Source: Kaistia dalseonensis
GTDB lineage: Bacteria; Pseudomonadota; Alphaproteobacteria; Rhizobiales; Kaistiaceae
Assembly (NCBI RefSeq): GCF_030814715.1
Contig: NZ_JAUSVO010000004.1
Span: 62,001-126,000, forward strand
Length of the DNA stretch: 64,000 nt
Direction: 5' to 3'
In this document: one piece after another, positions 32,301 through 40,301 of the stretch
How positions within the stretch are numbered: the stretch's first letter is position 1
Layout of the letters: each line of letters opens with the position of its first letter
Notes under the pieces: generated by a model
Seen by the model: the letters and a program-made list of their open reading frames with translations, nothing else
The model's database searches: none
What the model was told of the DNA's origin: nothing
Position numbers and translations under genes: made by a program

Positions 32301-34853
32301 TTCCGGCACGCTACCATCGTCGAAATTGGTCTTGATGCCGATATGCGTGCCGCCGGAACTGGCCGGCAGCTTCAGCCGGCGCTCGACGGCGCGGCCATTG
32401 GTGTCGGTGACGCGCACGACGATCTCGGCGTCGAAGAGCTTGGTCGTCGCGGGAAGCTCGGGCACGGTTGCGTCGAATGCGGCGACGCCGTCCTCGTCGG
32501 TGACGGCGCTGGCGCCGAGCGAATCGCGGACCGTCTCCACGGGATCGTCGGAGAGGCCGAAGCTGTAGCCCGGATAGGCGGCCGCCTCGCTGGTCGGCGT
32601 CGCGATGATCTCACCATCGACGCCGAGGCCGATCGCATTGGCGCCATAGAGATATTTCGCGGTGAGTTCGATCGGGAAGGTCTGGCCCGACACGAGCCGT
32701 TCGGCGGTGGTCTTGAGCTCGAAGGCGATCCGCTCGGGCTCGAAATCGTCGACCAGTGCGGAGATTTCCGTGAGCTGGTCGCCATCGGGATCGGCATAGA
32801 GCTGGAAGCGCCAGGCGCCGCGCTGCGCGCCGTCCGGGATCTTCACGTCATAGGCATAGCCGCCGGCGCCCTGATCCTCGATCTTGGTGCGCAGGAATTC
32901 GACGCCATCCGGCCGGTCGACGATGAGCGTCAAGGGAAGGCCGGTGACGGCCTTCGCCTGCGCATCGCGCAGCAGCGCCGTCAGGTGGACTGTCTCGCCG
33001 GGGCGGTAGATGCCACGCTCGCTGGTCAGGAAGGTGTCGAGCGCGCCCGGGGCCGGGCGGCCGTCGACGCCGCGATCGGTCAGGTCGAAGGCGGTCTTCT
33101 TCAGATCGAGGAAGGCATAGTCGCCCTGGTCGGTCTGGGTGACGAGAAGCTGGGGCGCCATGCCGCCGGTGCCACGCGCGAGGCCGGGTTCGAAATGGAC
33201 ATAGCCTTCGGCATTCGTCGTCGCCTCGCCGAGAATCTCGTCATTGGTCGCGACGAGCTTCACCTTCACGCCTGATACGGCCCGGGCCGTGTTCAGCGAG
33301 CGGATCACGGCATGGATGCCGTCATGGCCGGTGAGCGCGGAGAGGCCGAGATCGGACACGATGAACCATTGCGTGGCGAGATCGCCATATTCCTGCTCGC
33401 CATTCTTCTTGGCGCGGGCGGTGATCACATAGACGCCGGGCTCGACATTCTTGAGCGCGTCGCCGATCGGGATCGCCGTCGTGACGGTCTCGTTCGGCTT
33501 GTTGACCGGCACCTCGATCGCACCCGTCCAGATCGACTGGCCAGACTGGCTCGCGATCTGGCTCGCCGAATAGCTGTCGAGCTGGCGCAGGAAATTGCCG
33601 TCGCGGACGGCAACCGCCAGCGAGCGGTCGCCAATCCGGTAGACCTCGGCCTCGATCAGGGCCGTATTGATGGAATCGACCGGGATCGACGCGCCCTGGC
33701 CAGCCGGCAGGACATAGGCGTTGCCGCCGAAGCCGACCCAGGGTTCGCGGTCGCGGACATAGCTCGTCACCGAAGCCGCCTGCGCGAGCTTCTCGCCCGA
33801 GGCGGAGGGCAGGCCGGCGCGCACGCGCAACGTATAACGCTGGCCGTGCTTCAGCCCATCGACGCAGATCTGGTTGTCCTTGGGCTCTATGGCGAGCCCG
33901 GTGCCGCCCTCGACGACGACGAAATCGGAGAGCGTGGGATCGGAAACCGGCAGGTTTTCCGAAAAGACGAGGCACATGCGGGGCGATTCGGAGTCCGCGT
34001 CGACCGTGTTCGACTGGATGCGGAAGCCGTGCTCGGCCACGACCTTGTCATAGGCCGCACGAATGCGGGCATCCTCGCGGAATTCGAGGCTGAGGCGGTA
34101 GGTCTTGATCGCCTCGGGCCACATTTCGCGGCGCACGAGGCTGTCGCCGAGCACGTTGAGGCTGGCGGCCTGGTCGCTCTTTCCGTCGGAGCGGAGATAG
34201 GCGTTGATCGCGGCTGCCGTGGCGCCGGTCTGGGCGCGCTGGCGCGGCTCATAATCCTGCGGGTTCTGGCGCAGGAAGGCGAGCGCGAATTCGCGCCAGA
34301 CGGCCGGGTCCTCCGCGGCGATGCCGAGCATGGCGCCGAAGGCCTGCGTCGCCTCCAGCGCATTGCCGTTCTTGCGAGCGAGCAGCGCCGCCTGGTGGAT
34401 CGCCTCATAGCCCATGCCGTTGGAGGGATAGTCCTTGGCGAGGCCACCGAACTGTCGCTTGGCCTCGTCGAAGGCGCCGGGGCCCAGGAACTGCAATTCG
34501 TCGGTGCGCGTCTCGGCGATGGTCGGATCGGTCTGCCGGAGCGTGACGACGCGGCCGGCGATCGCGCCCGGCGCGACGGCCATGGCGCCGAAATCGCTCT
34601 TCAGGAAGCACCAGCGCGCCTTGATGTTGTAGGTGAAGGCGTTGCAGGCGCTGTTCGTCTGGCAGGCTTGGGCACAGGCTTGCTGGCCGACATCCTTGAG
34701 CGTCTCCGCGTCGAAGCCGGGATAATCGCCGCCGGGCGTGATGATGACCCGCCGGGCTGATTGATCCGCCGCCTGGGCCGGCGCCGCGAGGGCGCCGACA
34801 GACAGCATCAGGCCCAGGGCGAGCCCGCCAATTCCGCGCATCCAGCCGTTCAT
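29343..34853 (-). CDS. yfhM: Alpha-2-macroglobulin family protein with N-terminal PAN/apple domain
   Basis: Periplasmic protease-trapping protein of 1836 residues. Signal peptide MNGWMRGIGGLALGLMLSVG ending APAQA with no lipobox cysteine, so it is predicted soluble rather than a lipoprotein as in E. coli YfhM. Residues about 50-85 form a cysteine-rich PAN/apple domain (CAQACQTNSACNAFTY, WCFLKSDFG). MG domains fill the middle. The thioester motif CTEQ occurs in YPYGCTEQITSKAMPLLYLN, so covalent trapping is possible. The ATG at 34853 is 6 nt after GGGAG; the ATG at 34859 abuts it. It is paired with pbpC, consistent with envelope defence and repair. Confidence 0.93.
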   Translation of the reverse strand: MNGWMRGIGGLALGLMLSVGALAAPAQAADQSARRVIITPGGDYPGFDAETLKDVGQQACAQACQTNSACNAFTYNIKARWCFLKSDFGAMAVAPGAIAGRVVTLRQTDPTIAETRTDELQFLGPGAFDEAKRQFGGLAKDYPSNGMGYEAIHQAALLARKNGNALEATQAFGAMLGIAAEDPAVWREFALAFLRQNPQDYEPRQRAQTGATAAAINAYLRSDGKSDQAASLNVLGDSLVRREMWPEAIKTYRLSLEFREDARIRAAYDKVVAEHGFRIQSNTVDADSESPRMCLVFSENLPVSDPTLSDFVVVEGGTGLAIEPKDNQICVDGLKHGQRYTLRVRAGLPSASGEKLAQAASVTSYVRDREPWVGFGGNAYVLPAGQGASIPVDSINTALIEAEVYRIGDRSLAVAVRDGNFLRQLDSYSASQIASQSGQSIWTGAIEVPVNKPNETVTTAIPIGDALKNVEPGVYVITARAKKNGEQEYGDLATQWFIVSDLGLSALTGHDGIHAVIRSLNTARAVSGVKVKLVATNDEILGEATTNAEGYVHFEPGLARGTGGMAPQLLVTQTDQGDYAFLDLKKTAFDLTDRGVDGRPAPGALDTFLTSERGIYRPGETVHLTALLRDAQAKAVTGLPLTLIVDRPDGVEFLRTKIEDQGAGGYAYDVKIPDGAQRGAWRFQLYADPDGDQLTEISALVDDFEPERIAFELKTTAERLVSGQTFPIELTAKYLYGANAIGLGVDGEIIATPTSEAAAYPGYSFGLSDDPVETVRDSLGASAVTDEDGVAAFDATVPELPATTKLFDAEIVVRVTDTNGRAVERRLKLPASSGGTHIGIKTNFDDGSVPEGGMARFDLIAIGEDGERIAAPGATWSIERLETNYQWYRRDGAWKYEAITTATRIANGTVDLLADAAVPVEAKVDWGRYRLTVSLPGDTPTSSSVAFDAGWYVDASATSETPDMLTVSLDQKNYKIGDTAKLRLDPRFAGIAQIMVIDDRVIDMKTVDVPADGTTVDLAVTDKWGPGAYVTATLFRPMDVAAKRMPSRALGLAWVPVDPGNRRLQVELGTEEQIRPRGPLSIPVTLANLAPGEDAYVTVAAVDVGILNLTGFKTPDPDGWYFSQRRLGMEIRDLYGQLIDRMQGVPGRLRSGGDGGASGLKAPPPTEKLIAYFSGVVKVDADGKANVTFDLPDFNGSVRVMAIAWSKEGLGHAEKTVIVRDPVVVMASLPRFMTPGDQSRVLVEINNVEGEAGDYRLAVDAPGVTMDPGAADMPVRLEKLGRATLALPMTAEDIGDHMITVSLKSPDGQTFARDYMLGIRPAGQPVSRRSLISLAPGKKLTIDAGAFSEFKPLTTSAALAVGGSAKLDIVAILASLDRYPYGCTEQITSKAMPLLYLNQVAATIGIAQDSEIRKRIQDAIGKVLDNQSSSGSFGLWGPGYDDLWLDAYVSDFLTRAKAVGYVVPDVAFNNAIDNLANRIGYAQDFDKGGEAIAYALYVLARNGKAAIGDLRYYAETKLGNFATPLAQAQIGAGLALYGDKARAADVFKLAVENVRTSYGQLPAYRQDYGSYLRDQAAVLTLVAETGDKATDREALVDTIVQMRDTRRYLSTQEQGWMLMAAASLMNDLRQASLDVDGNKADVPLYRKLLGSDVDSRPLVVENTGDVPLDAALTLTGIPLDPEPAGGDGFTITRSYFNTDGTEADPATVAQNDRLVVVLKVTANEARFGRIMVVDPLPAGFEIENPNISRSGDTSTYEWLKVEQNIDHTEARTDRFVAALTRSSSDPVEFSVAYGVRAVSPGTFIHPAATVEDMYDPDRQAHTDTSAVEIVGPTTTK

Positions 34854-35030
34854 GATCATCTCCCGTGACGTTCTCGCCACCCTTGATCCAAGGCGCGCAG
34901 TTTAGGCGTCGGCGAGAGGGAGGTAAAGCGGCCGGGAAGCTCGCAGTGATACAGCTAAGTATCTTATGCCACTGGTGAAATATCGCCGTTACCGGCGCAT
35001 GTGATCGCGGTCACAACGCGCCGGGCGCCG
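34854..35030. other. Intergenic region upstream of the alpha-2-macroglobulin gene
   Basis: Contains an inverted repeat GATAC-AGCTAA-GTATC at 34948-34963, and a small hairpin CGCCG-TTAC-CGGCG at 34984-34997 that on the minus strand is followed by ATATTT and could end the toxin-antitoxin transcript. No gene is seen. Confidence 0.5.
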
Positions 35031-35336
35031 TCAAGGAGTGCCTGACGCCGCGCGTCGCACAGCGTCGGGATCGGTCTCTATCAAACGGAGCAACAGCGTG
35101 GTCGCGGCGTCCGGCCGGCGTCGGCCCTGCTCATAGGCCTCGATGGTCCGTGCGGGGATGTGGAACTCGGCTTCGAACGCCTTGGTGCTTGATGCAACGG
35201 AGCGGCGGATCGTGCGGATGCGGTCGGGCGTAAGGAGACCGGCGGGAACCTCATAGGTCTCCGACTGGCTCTCGCCACGCATGTAGGACGCCATCTCCTC
35301 GAAGGCCTCGACCAGATCATCGCCAACGTGGCTCAT
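35031..35336 (-). CDS. Helix-turn-helix antitoxin of a type II toxin-antitoxin pair
   Basis: DNA-binding protein of 101 residues. A variable N-terminus (DDLVEAFEEMASYMRGES) is followed by an XRE-type HTH, TPDRIRTIRRSVASSTKAFEAEFHIPARTIEAYEQGRRRPDAAT (about residues 36-80), the form common in HigA/NadS-like antitoxins. The ATG at 35336 has AAGGGA upstream; a TTG at 35342 is possible. It lies just behind a RelE-like toxin gene, in the toxin-first order of higBA-type modules. Since the toxin gene is interrupted, this may now be an orphan regulator that still binds the upstream operator. Confidence 0.85.
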   Translation of the reverse strand: MSHVGDDLVEAFEEMASYMRGESQSETYEVPAGLLTPDRIRTIRRSVASSTKAFEAEFHIPARTIEAYEQGRRRPDAATTLLLRLIETDPDAVRRAASGTP

Positions 35337-35338
35337 GT

Positions 35339-35662
35339 TCAATGTCCCTTAATGCCATCGATCGCAGCCAAAATTGCCCGCCGCTGGCTTTCATCCAGAT
35401 CGTCCTGCTCGTTCTTCGGGTAGGCTGTCAGCATGAAGAGAACCGACGGCGCGACGGTAACGTAGTAGATAACCCGTCCGCCGCCCCTCTTGCCGCGGCC
35501 GTGAAGTCCGAACCGCGCGTTTCGAACGCCGCGCAGTCCCTTGACCATGGGATGGGCCTCGGGTGTGGCAGCGATCTACAATTCGATGTCGCGCATCGCC
35601 TCATCGTCGAGATCCATCGACTTGCAGGCCCGGAGATAAGGCTTCATCCGAACGACACGCAT
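35339..35662 (-). pseudogene. RelE/HigB-like toxin gene interrupted by an amber codon
   Basis: Read from the ATG at 35662 the frame gives MRVVRMKPYLRACKSMDLDD and continues to ...RDIEL, then TAG at 35576-35578, then without frame change IAATPEAHPMVKGLRGVRNA and so on to ...DGIKGH at 35339. The parts before and after the stop together make a full RelE-like toxin of about 107 residues, including the family core GRGKRGGGRVIYYV. One base change explains the stop. Translation could restart at the ATG at 35548, yielding 69 residues without the first strand-helix part, probably inactive. The gene may have been silenced by mutation or is an example of amber read-through. Confidence 0.85.
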
Positions 35663-35665
35663 CGT

Positions 35666-35699
35666 ATATACGCCTTCAGATGACTACGTCAATGACGTA
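35666..35699 (-). promoter_or_regulatory. Promoter/operator of the toxin-antitoxin operon
   Basis: A perfect palindrome TACGTCA-A-TGACGTA lies at 35685-35699. On the minus strand it contains TTGACG (-35), and 16 nt later TATATA (-10) immediately before the toxin gene. The palindrome over the -35 box is a typical autoregulatory site. A related palindrome occurs at 40126-40141 upstream of urtA, so a response-regulator site is an alternative. Confidence 0.6.
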
Positions 35700-35701
35700 T
35701 C

Positions 35702-36625
35702 TCACGCCTCGCCCAGCGCCGTGAGTGCCACGACGGCGGCGGAGGCGCGGTTTTCGACGCCGAGCTTCTGGTAGACGGTTTCGAGGTGCTTGTTCACCGT
35801 GCGCGGCGAGAGCCCGAGGATCTCGCCAATGTCGCGGTTGGATTTGCCGCGCGCGATCCACAAGAGCACCTCCGCCTCGCGCTGCGTGACGGCGAACTGG
35901 CGGCGGAGCGCTGCTTCCTGTCCGCTGTCATCGTCGCTGGTCAGGCGGAACAGGAACTCGTCCTCGCCGGTATTGCCGAGGAAGGAGAGCTGCAATTGCC
36001 GTCCGCCCTCGACCACTATCGGCGTCGGTGGCGCCACATTGCCGCGCTGGCCGGAGGCGACCTTGAGCCAGACCTTGATGTTCTCCGGCAGGTGGATGGT
36101 GCCACCGCGCGTCGGAAGCGCGGCCTCGAGCAGCTTGACGGCCTGCGGAGTGCACCAGCGGATCTCGCCATCGCGATTGGCGGCGAGCAGGAATCGGCCC
36201 GCCGTGTCGAGCGCGAGGCGGGCGCTCTGTGCCGTGCGGGCATTGGCCAGATGCACGCGGATGCGCGCCAGCAGCACGTCGAGCACGATCGGTTTCGTCA
36301 CATAGTCGACGCCGCCCGCCTCCAGCCCCTCCAATATGTGCTCGGTCTCCGAGAGGCCGGTCATGAAGATGATCGGCACATGGCTGAGCGCGGCGTTGGC
36401 CTTCAGGCGGCGGCAGGTCTCGAAACCATCCATGCCGGGCATCATCGCATCCATCAGGATGATGTCGGGCGTGATCCGCTCGACGAGGGCGAGCGCGCGC
36501 GCGCCTTCCGTGGCGACGAGCACGGTTGCGCCGGAATGCTCCAGCGCATCGGTCAGGAAGCTCAGCGTCTCGGGGGAATCGTCGACCACCAGCACGATGT
36601 CGCGGGCGCGTGAAATCTCAGTCAT
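35702..36625 (-). CDS. LuxR-family response regulator
   Basis: Two-component response regulator of 307 residues. The N-terminal receiver domain has the acidic pair Asp15-Asp16 (VVDDSPET), the phospho-acceptor Asp59 (IILMDAMMPGMDG) and Lys in YVTKPI. A middle region (about 125-230) resembles a short sensory or PAS-like domain (LLAANRDGEIRWCTPQAVKLL). The C-terminal GerE-type HTH is FAVTQREAEVLLWIARGKSN RDIG continuing to NKHLETVYQKLG. The start overlaps the stop of the hybrid kinase gene by 8 nt, so kinase and regulator are co-translated partners. Its likely targets are the urt operon and its own promoter region, which is inference from position. Confidence 0.92.
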   Translation of the reverse strand: MTEISRARDIVLVVDDSPETLSFLTDALEHSGATVLVATEGARALALVERITPDIILMDAMMPGMDGFETCRRLKANAALSHVPIIFMTGLSETEHILEGLEAGGVDYVTKPIVLDVLLARIRVHLANARTAQSARLALDTAGRFLLAANRDGEIRWCTPQAVKLLEAALPTRGGTIHLPENIKVWLKVASGQRGNVAPPTPIVVEGGRQLQLSFLGNTGEDEFLFRLTSDDDSGQEAALRRQFAVTQREAEVLLWIARGKSNRDIGEILGLSPRTVNKHLETVYQKLGVENRASAAVVALTALGEA

Positions 36626-39600
36626 GCTCGCCCATCGCCTCCAGCACCGCGTGATATTGGTCGAAGTCGAAATTGCGGATGTGGATCCGCATCGCGGCGA
36701 CGAACAGTTCGTTGTCCGCCTCCGCCGCCAATTGCTCGAGCTTCGCCTCGATGCCGCGGACATAGCCGATCCGGCCGAGATCGAGAAGCTCCCGCACATG
36801 GTCGGCGCCGGGGTTCCGGAGCGGCGCGGGCGGCTCGTGCCGCGGCGGTGTCGGCGCCTCGTCGATCCAGTCGAGCTTCAGGAGCGCCTGGATCCGGTCG
36901 AGCAATTGCCGGACGTCGAAGGGCTTGGGCAGCGCGCCGTCATGGGCGGTATCCTCCGTCGCCTCGGGATGCATCTCGCCGAGATTGGCCGAGAGCATGA
37001 TGATCGGCGCGCCATGGCCGTTTTCGCGCAGCTTCAGCGCCAGTTCCCAGCCGGTCATCCCCGGCATGGAGATATCGAGCAGGAAGAGATCGGGCCGGAT
37101 GTCGACGGTCAACGCCAGGCAGGCCGGGCCGTCGGCGACGGCCAGCACGATGAAGCCGATCGGCTCGAGGATCTGGCGGACGAGCTCGCGATGATCGTTG
37201 TCGTCATCGGCGACGAGCACGGTCCGGCGCGGACCATCATAGCCGAAGATGCGCCGGGCCGGCGGCGGCGCCGGGGCGGGGCGGTCGACGGCGGCGAGCA
37301 TCAGCTTGACCTCGAAGGCGCTGCCCTGGCCTTCCACGCTGTGGAGGGCGATGTCGCCGCCCATCAGTTGCGCCAGCATCTTGGTGATGGTGAGCCCAAG
37401 TCCCGTACCCTGCACGGCCTTGGCCGTGGCCGAGGCGCCGCGCTCGAACGGCTCGAAGATGCGCTCGGCGTCCTCGGCTGGAACGCCGGGCCCCGTATCC
37501 GTCACAGTCAGGGTCGCGATCTGGCTGCGATAGCTGATCTTCAGCGTGACACTGCCGGCCTCGGTGAACTTGATCGCGTTGGAGAGCAGGTTGACCAGGA
37601 TCTGGCGCAGCCGCTTCTCGTCGGTCGCGACGACTTCGGGCAGCCGCTTCGGTCGCTCGAAGCGGAAGCCGAGCCCCTTCGCCTCGGCCTGGAAGCGGAA
37701 CATGTCGACGATCTGGTCGAGGAAATCGTCGAGGCGGATCTCGTTGCGCTGCAATTGCAGTCGCCCCGCCTCGATCCGCGAAATCTCCAGGAGCCCGTCG
37801 ATCAGCCCCGAGAGATGCTCGGCGCTGCGGCGGATGACGCTGATATTGCCCTGCCGCGCGCGCGGGATCGTCTCGTCGCGCTCCAGGATCTGAGCATAGC
37901 CGAAGACGGCGTTGAGCGGCGTGCGCAGTTCGTGGCTGAGGCCGACCAGATAGCGGCTCTTGGCGAGGTTGGCGGCTTCCGCCACCTCCTTGGCGCGCTG
38001 GAGCTCGGCATCGGTCCGCCGATGGGCCTCGATTTCGCGCAACAGCAGCGTCGTCTGCCGCGCCGATTCTTCCTGCGCGACGTGGCGGCTCTCATTGGCG
38101 AGGACGAGGAACCATGAGGCGATGCCGGAGACGATCAGCAGGATGAAGAAGGCGGCCCAGAGGGTCTGGCCGATAATGGCGCTGTGGGCGCCGCCATAGG
38201 AGGTCGCCTGCACGTGGATCAGCAGCAGGACCAGGCTGATCACGCCCATGAAGAGCGTGAAGACGCCCAGATATTGCACGATGCGGGGGCTGATCCGCGC
38301 CGCCACGCTCGCCGGCATCACCGCCGAAACGGCCTCGCTCACCTGGATCTGGAGCCGCGCATGCGGCTTGCAGAGATCGTGGCAGCGCGCATCGAGCGAA
38401 CAGCAGAGCGAGCAGATCGGGCCGGAATAGGCCGGGCAATAGGCCATGTCCTCCGGTTCGAAGGCGTGCTCGCAGACGGTGCAGATGATCTCCGTCCGGT
38501 TCTGCCAATGGGCACGCGGCTTGCGGGCAAGGTAATAGCGGCCCTTGGTGCCCCAGGCGATGGCGGGCGCCGCGACCAGCGAAGCGCCGAGCGCGATGAA
38601 GGGCGCGAGCGCCTTGGCGATCTCGCCGAACATGCCGACGGCCGCGATCAGGCCGAGCGCCGCCGCGATCCCCATGCCTCCGACGCCGACCGGGTTGATG
38701 TCGTAGAGATGCGCGCGCTTGAACTCGATGCCGGGTGGCGAGAGGCCGAGCGGCTTGTTGATGGCGAGGTCGGCGACGATCGTGCCGAGCCAGGCGACGG
38801 CGACGACCGAGAACAGGCCGAGCGTCTGTTCCAGCGCCTTGTAGATGCCGAGCTCCATCAGGAGGAGCGCAATGGCGACGTTGAACACGAGCCAGACGAC
38901 GCGGCCGGGATGGCTGTGGGTCAGCCGCGAGAAGAAATTCGACCAGGCGAGCGAGCCCGCATAGGCGTTCATGACATTGATCTTCAACTGCGACACGACC
39001 ACGAAGGCCGCCGTCAGGAACAGCGCCGCATCCTGCCAGGGCAGCACATAGCCGAAGGCCACGACATACATGCGCGCCGGCTCGGCCGCGTGCTCGGCCG
39101 GCACGCCATGGCGCAGCGCCAGCACCGCGAGGAACGAGCCGAACAGCAGCTTGGGCGCGCCGACGATGATCCAGCCCGCGCCGGCCAGCAGCGTCGCGAT
39201 ACGGCCGCGTCGGCCTTCCAGCCCGTGCGGCGGCAGGAAGCGGAGAATGTCCACCTGCTCGCCGATCTGCGGCATCAGGCCGAGAATGACCGAGCAGGCG
39301 GCGCCGAACGAGACGATGTCGAGCCCCGGGCCGTTGCCGTTCGCGACCGGCGTCAGGCCCTCGAAGGAAAGCCAGGCATGGACCGAGCCCCAATCCTGCC
39401 AGAGGATGAAGCCGACCGGCAGGATGTTCAGGATGATCCAGAGCGGCTGCGTCACGATCTGGAAGCGCGAAATCCAGGTGATGCCGTGCGTCACCAGCGG
39501 AATGACCGCAGCGGCCGAGAGCACATAGCCGAGCCAGGGCGGAATGCCGAAGGCGATCTCCAGCGCCGTCGTCATGATCGAGGCTTCGATCGCGAACAGG

Positions 39601-39983
39601 ATGAAGGTGAAGGTGGCGTAGATCAGCGAGGTGATCGTCGAGCCGATATAACCAAAGCCGGCGCCACGGGTCAGCAGGTCGATGTCGACGCCGTAGCGCG
39701 CGGCATAGCGGGCGATCGGCAGGCCGGTGAGGAGCAGCACGATGCCGACCACCAGCGTCGCCGCGAGCGTGTTGTTGGTGCCGTGCGAGAGCGTGATGGC
39801 GCCGCCGACGGCCTCGAGGGCGAGGAACGAGATTGCGCCGATCGCCGTCTGCGCGACGCGCGGCCGCGTCCAGCGCCGGGCGCTCTTGGCCGTGAAGCGC
39901 AGCGCATAATCTTCCAGCGTCTGGTTCGCGACCCAGCGATTATATTCCCGGCGGACGGGAAGAATCCGCTGCCGTCCCGTCAT
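36618..39983 (-). CDS. Hybrid sensor histidine kinase with an N-terminal NCS1 permease domain
   Basis: Membrane kinase of 1121 residues. Residues about 40-480 form a complete NCS1 (nucleobase/allantoin/urea-type) permease with about 12 helices (TRGAGFGYIGSTITSLIYAT). Residues 501-538 form a cysteine cluster (Cys501, 504, 516, 524, 527, 528, 534, 538) able to bind metal. Two more helices (about 570-590, 607-628) precede a coiled coil, HisKA with His684 (GLSHELRTPLN), HATPase_c (N-box near Asn802, TGLGLT) and a receiver domain with Asp970. The sensor is therefore a transporter. It is divergent from urtA and overlaps a LuxR-type regulator gene, so it probably senses a nitrogen compound such as urea. 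Confidence 0.93.
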   Translation of the reverse strand: MTGRQRILPVRREYNRWVANQTLEDYALRFTAKSARRWTRPRVAQTAIGAISFLALEAVGGAITLSHGTNNTLAATLVVGIVLLLTGLPIARYAARYGVDIDLLTRGAGFGYIGSTITSLIYATFTFILFAIEASIMTTALEIAFGIPPWLGYVLSAAAVIPLVTHGITWISRFQIVTQPLWIILNILPVGFILWQDWGSVHAWLSFEGLTPVANGNGPGLDIVSFGAACSVILGLMPQIGEQVDILRFLPPHGLEGRRGRIATLLAGAGWIIVGAPKLLFGSFLAVLALRHGVPAEHAAEPARMYVVAFGYVLPWQDAALFLTAAFVVVSQLKINVMNAYAGSLAWSNFFSRLTHSHPGRVVWLVFNVAIALLLMELGIYKALEQTLGLFSVVAVAWLGTIVADLAINKPLGLSPPGIEFKRAHLYDINPVGVGGMGIAAALGLIAAVGMFGEIAKALAPFIALGASLVAAPAIAWGTKGRYYLARKPRAHWQNRTEIICTVCEHAFEPEDMAYCPAYSGPICSLCCSLDARCHDLCKPHARLQIQVSEAVSAVMPASVAARISPRIVQYLGVFTLFMGVISLVLLLIHVQATSYGGAHSAIIGQTLWAAFFILLIVSGIASWFLVLANESRHVAQEESARQTTLLLREIEAHRRTDAELQRAKEVAEAANLAKSRYLVGLSHELRTPLNAVFGYAQILERDETIPRARQGNISVIRRSAEHLSGLIDGLLEISRIEAGRLQLQRNEIRLDDFLDQIVDMFRFQAEAKGLGFRFERPKRLPEVVATDEKRLRQILVNLLSNAIKFTEAGSVTLKISYRSQIATLTVTDTGPGVPAEDAERIFEPFERGASATAKAVQGTGLGLTITKMLAQLMGGDIALHSVEGQGSAFEVKLMLAAVDRPAPAPPPARRIFGYDGPRRTVLVADDDNDHRELVRQILEPIGFIVLAVADGPACLALTVDIRPDLFLLDISMPGMTGWELALKLRENGHGAPIIMLSANLGEMHPEATEDTAHDGALPKPFDVRQLLDRIQALLKLDWIDEAPTPPRHEPPAPLRNPGADHVRELLDLGRIGYVRGIEAKLEQLAAEADNELFVAAMRIHIRNFDFDQYHAVLEAMGEHD

Positions 39984-40301
39984 CGATGCTGCTTACCTTC
40001 TAGTCCTGCCCAGAATTTCAGCGAAGAGTAGCGATCTGGCCTTGCCACGCAAGATCGAACTGCCCGCGCCGATGGCGTCGCATCCGCTCGCATGGCGCAG
40101 GCGCAAACGCACGCTCCCCTCCACCTACGTCAATCGACGTATATGCTGCGCTGCGCAAAATATCTGACATTTCCTGCTGAACGGACCCGGATTCTTCCTG
40201 TGGGAGACAGGCCGGTGTCGTTTCAACACTTAAACCACCACGGATGACCGCCTTAAGCCGAATGGCCGAAGCGCGGCGTCGCGTAACAGGGGGAATTCCA
40301 G
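39984..40301. promoter_or_regulatory. Divergent regulatory region between the permease-kinase and urtA genes
   Basis: 318 bp without a gene. It carries the palindrome TACGTC-AATC-GACGTA at 40126-40141, directly followed by TATATGCTGCG, which may include a -10 element toward urtA, and a short hairpin CCTGT-GGGAG-ACAGG at 40198-40212. A GGGGGA ribosome site lies about 9 nt before the urtA ATG. No sigma-54 promoter was found here. Confidence 0.5.

Noticed and set aside
34948-34963. Transcription terminator at GATAC-AGCTAA-GTATC
   Set aside because: The stem is only 5 bp, AT-rich and without a T-tract; it is listed only as an inverted repeat.
40030-40060. Sigma-54 promoter upstream of urtA
   Set aside because: TGGCCTTGCC-like sequence lacks the required GG-N10-GC spacing.
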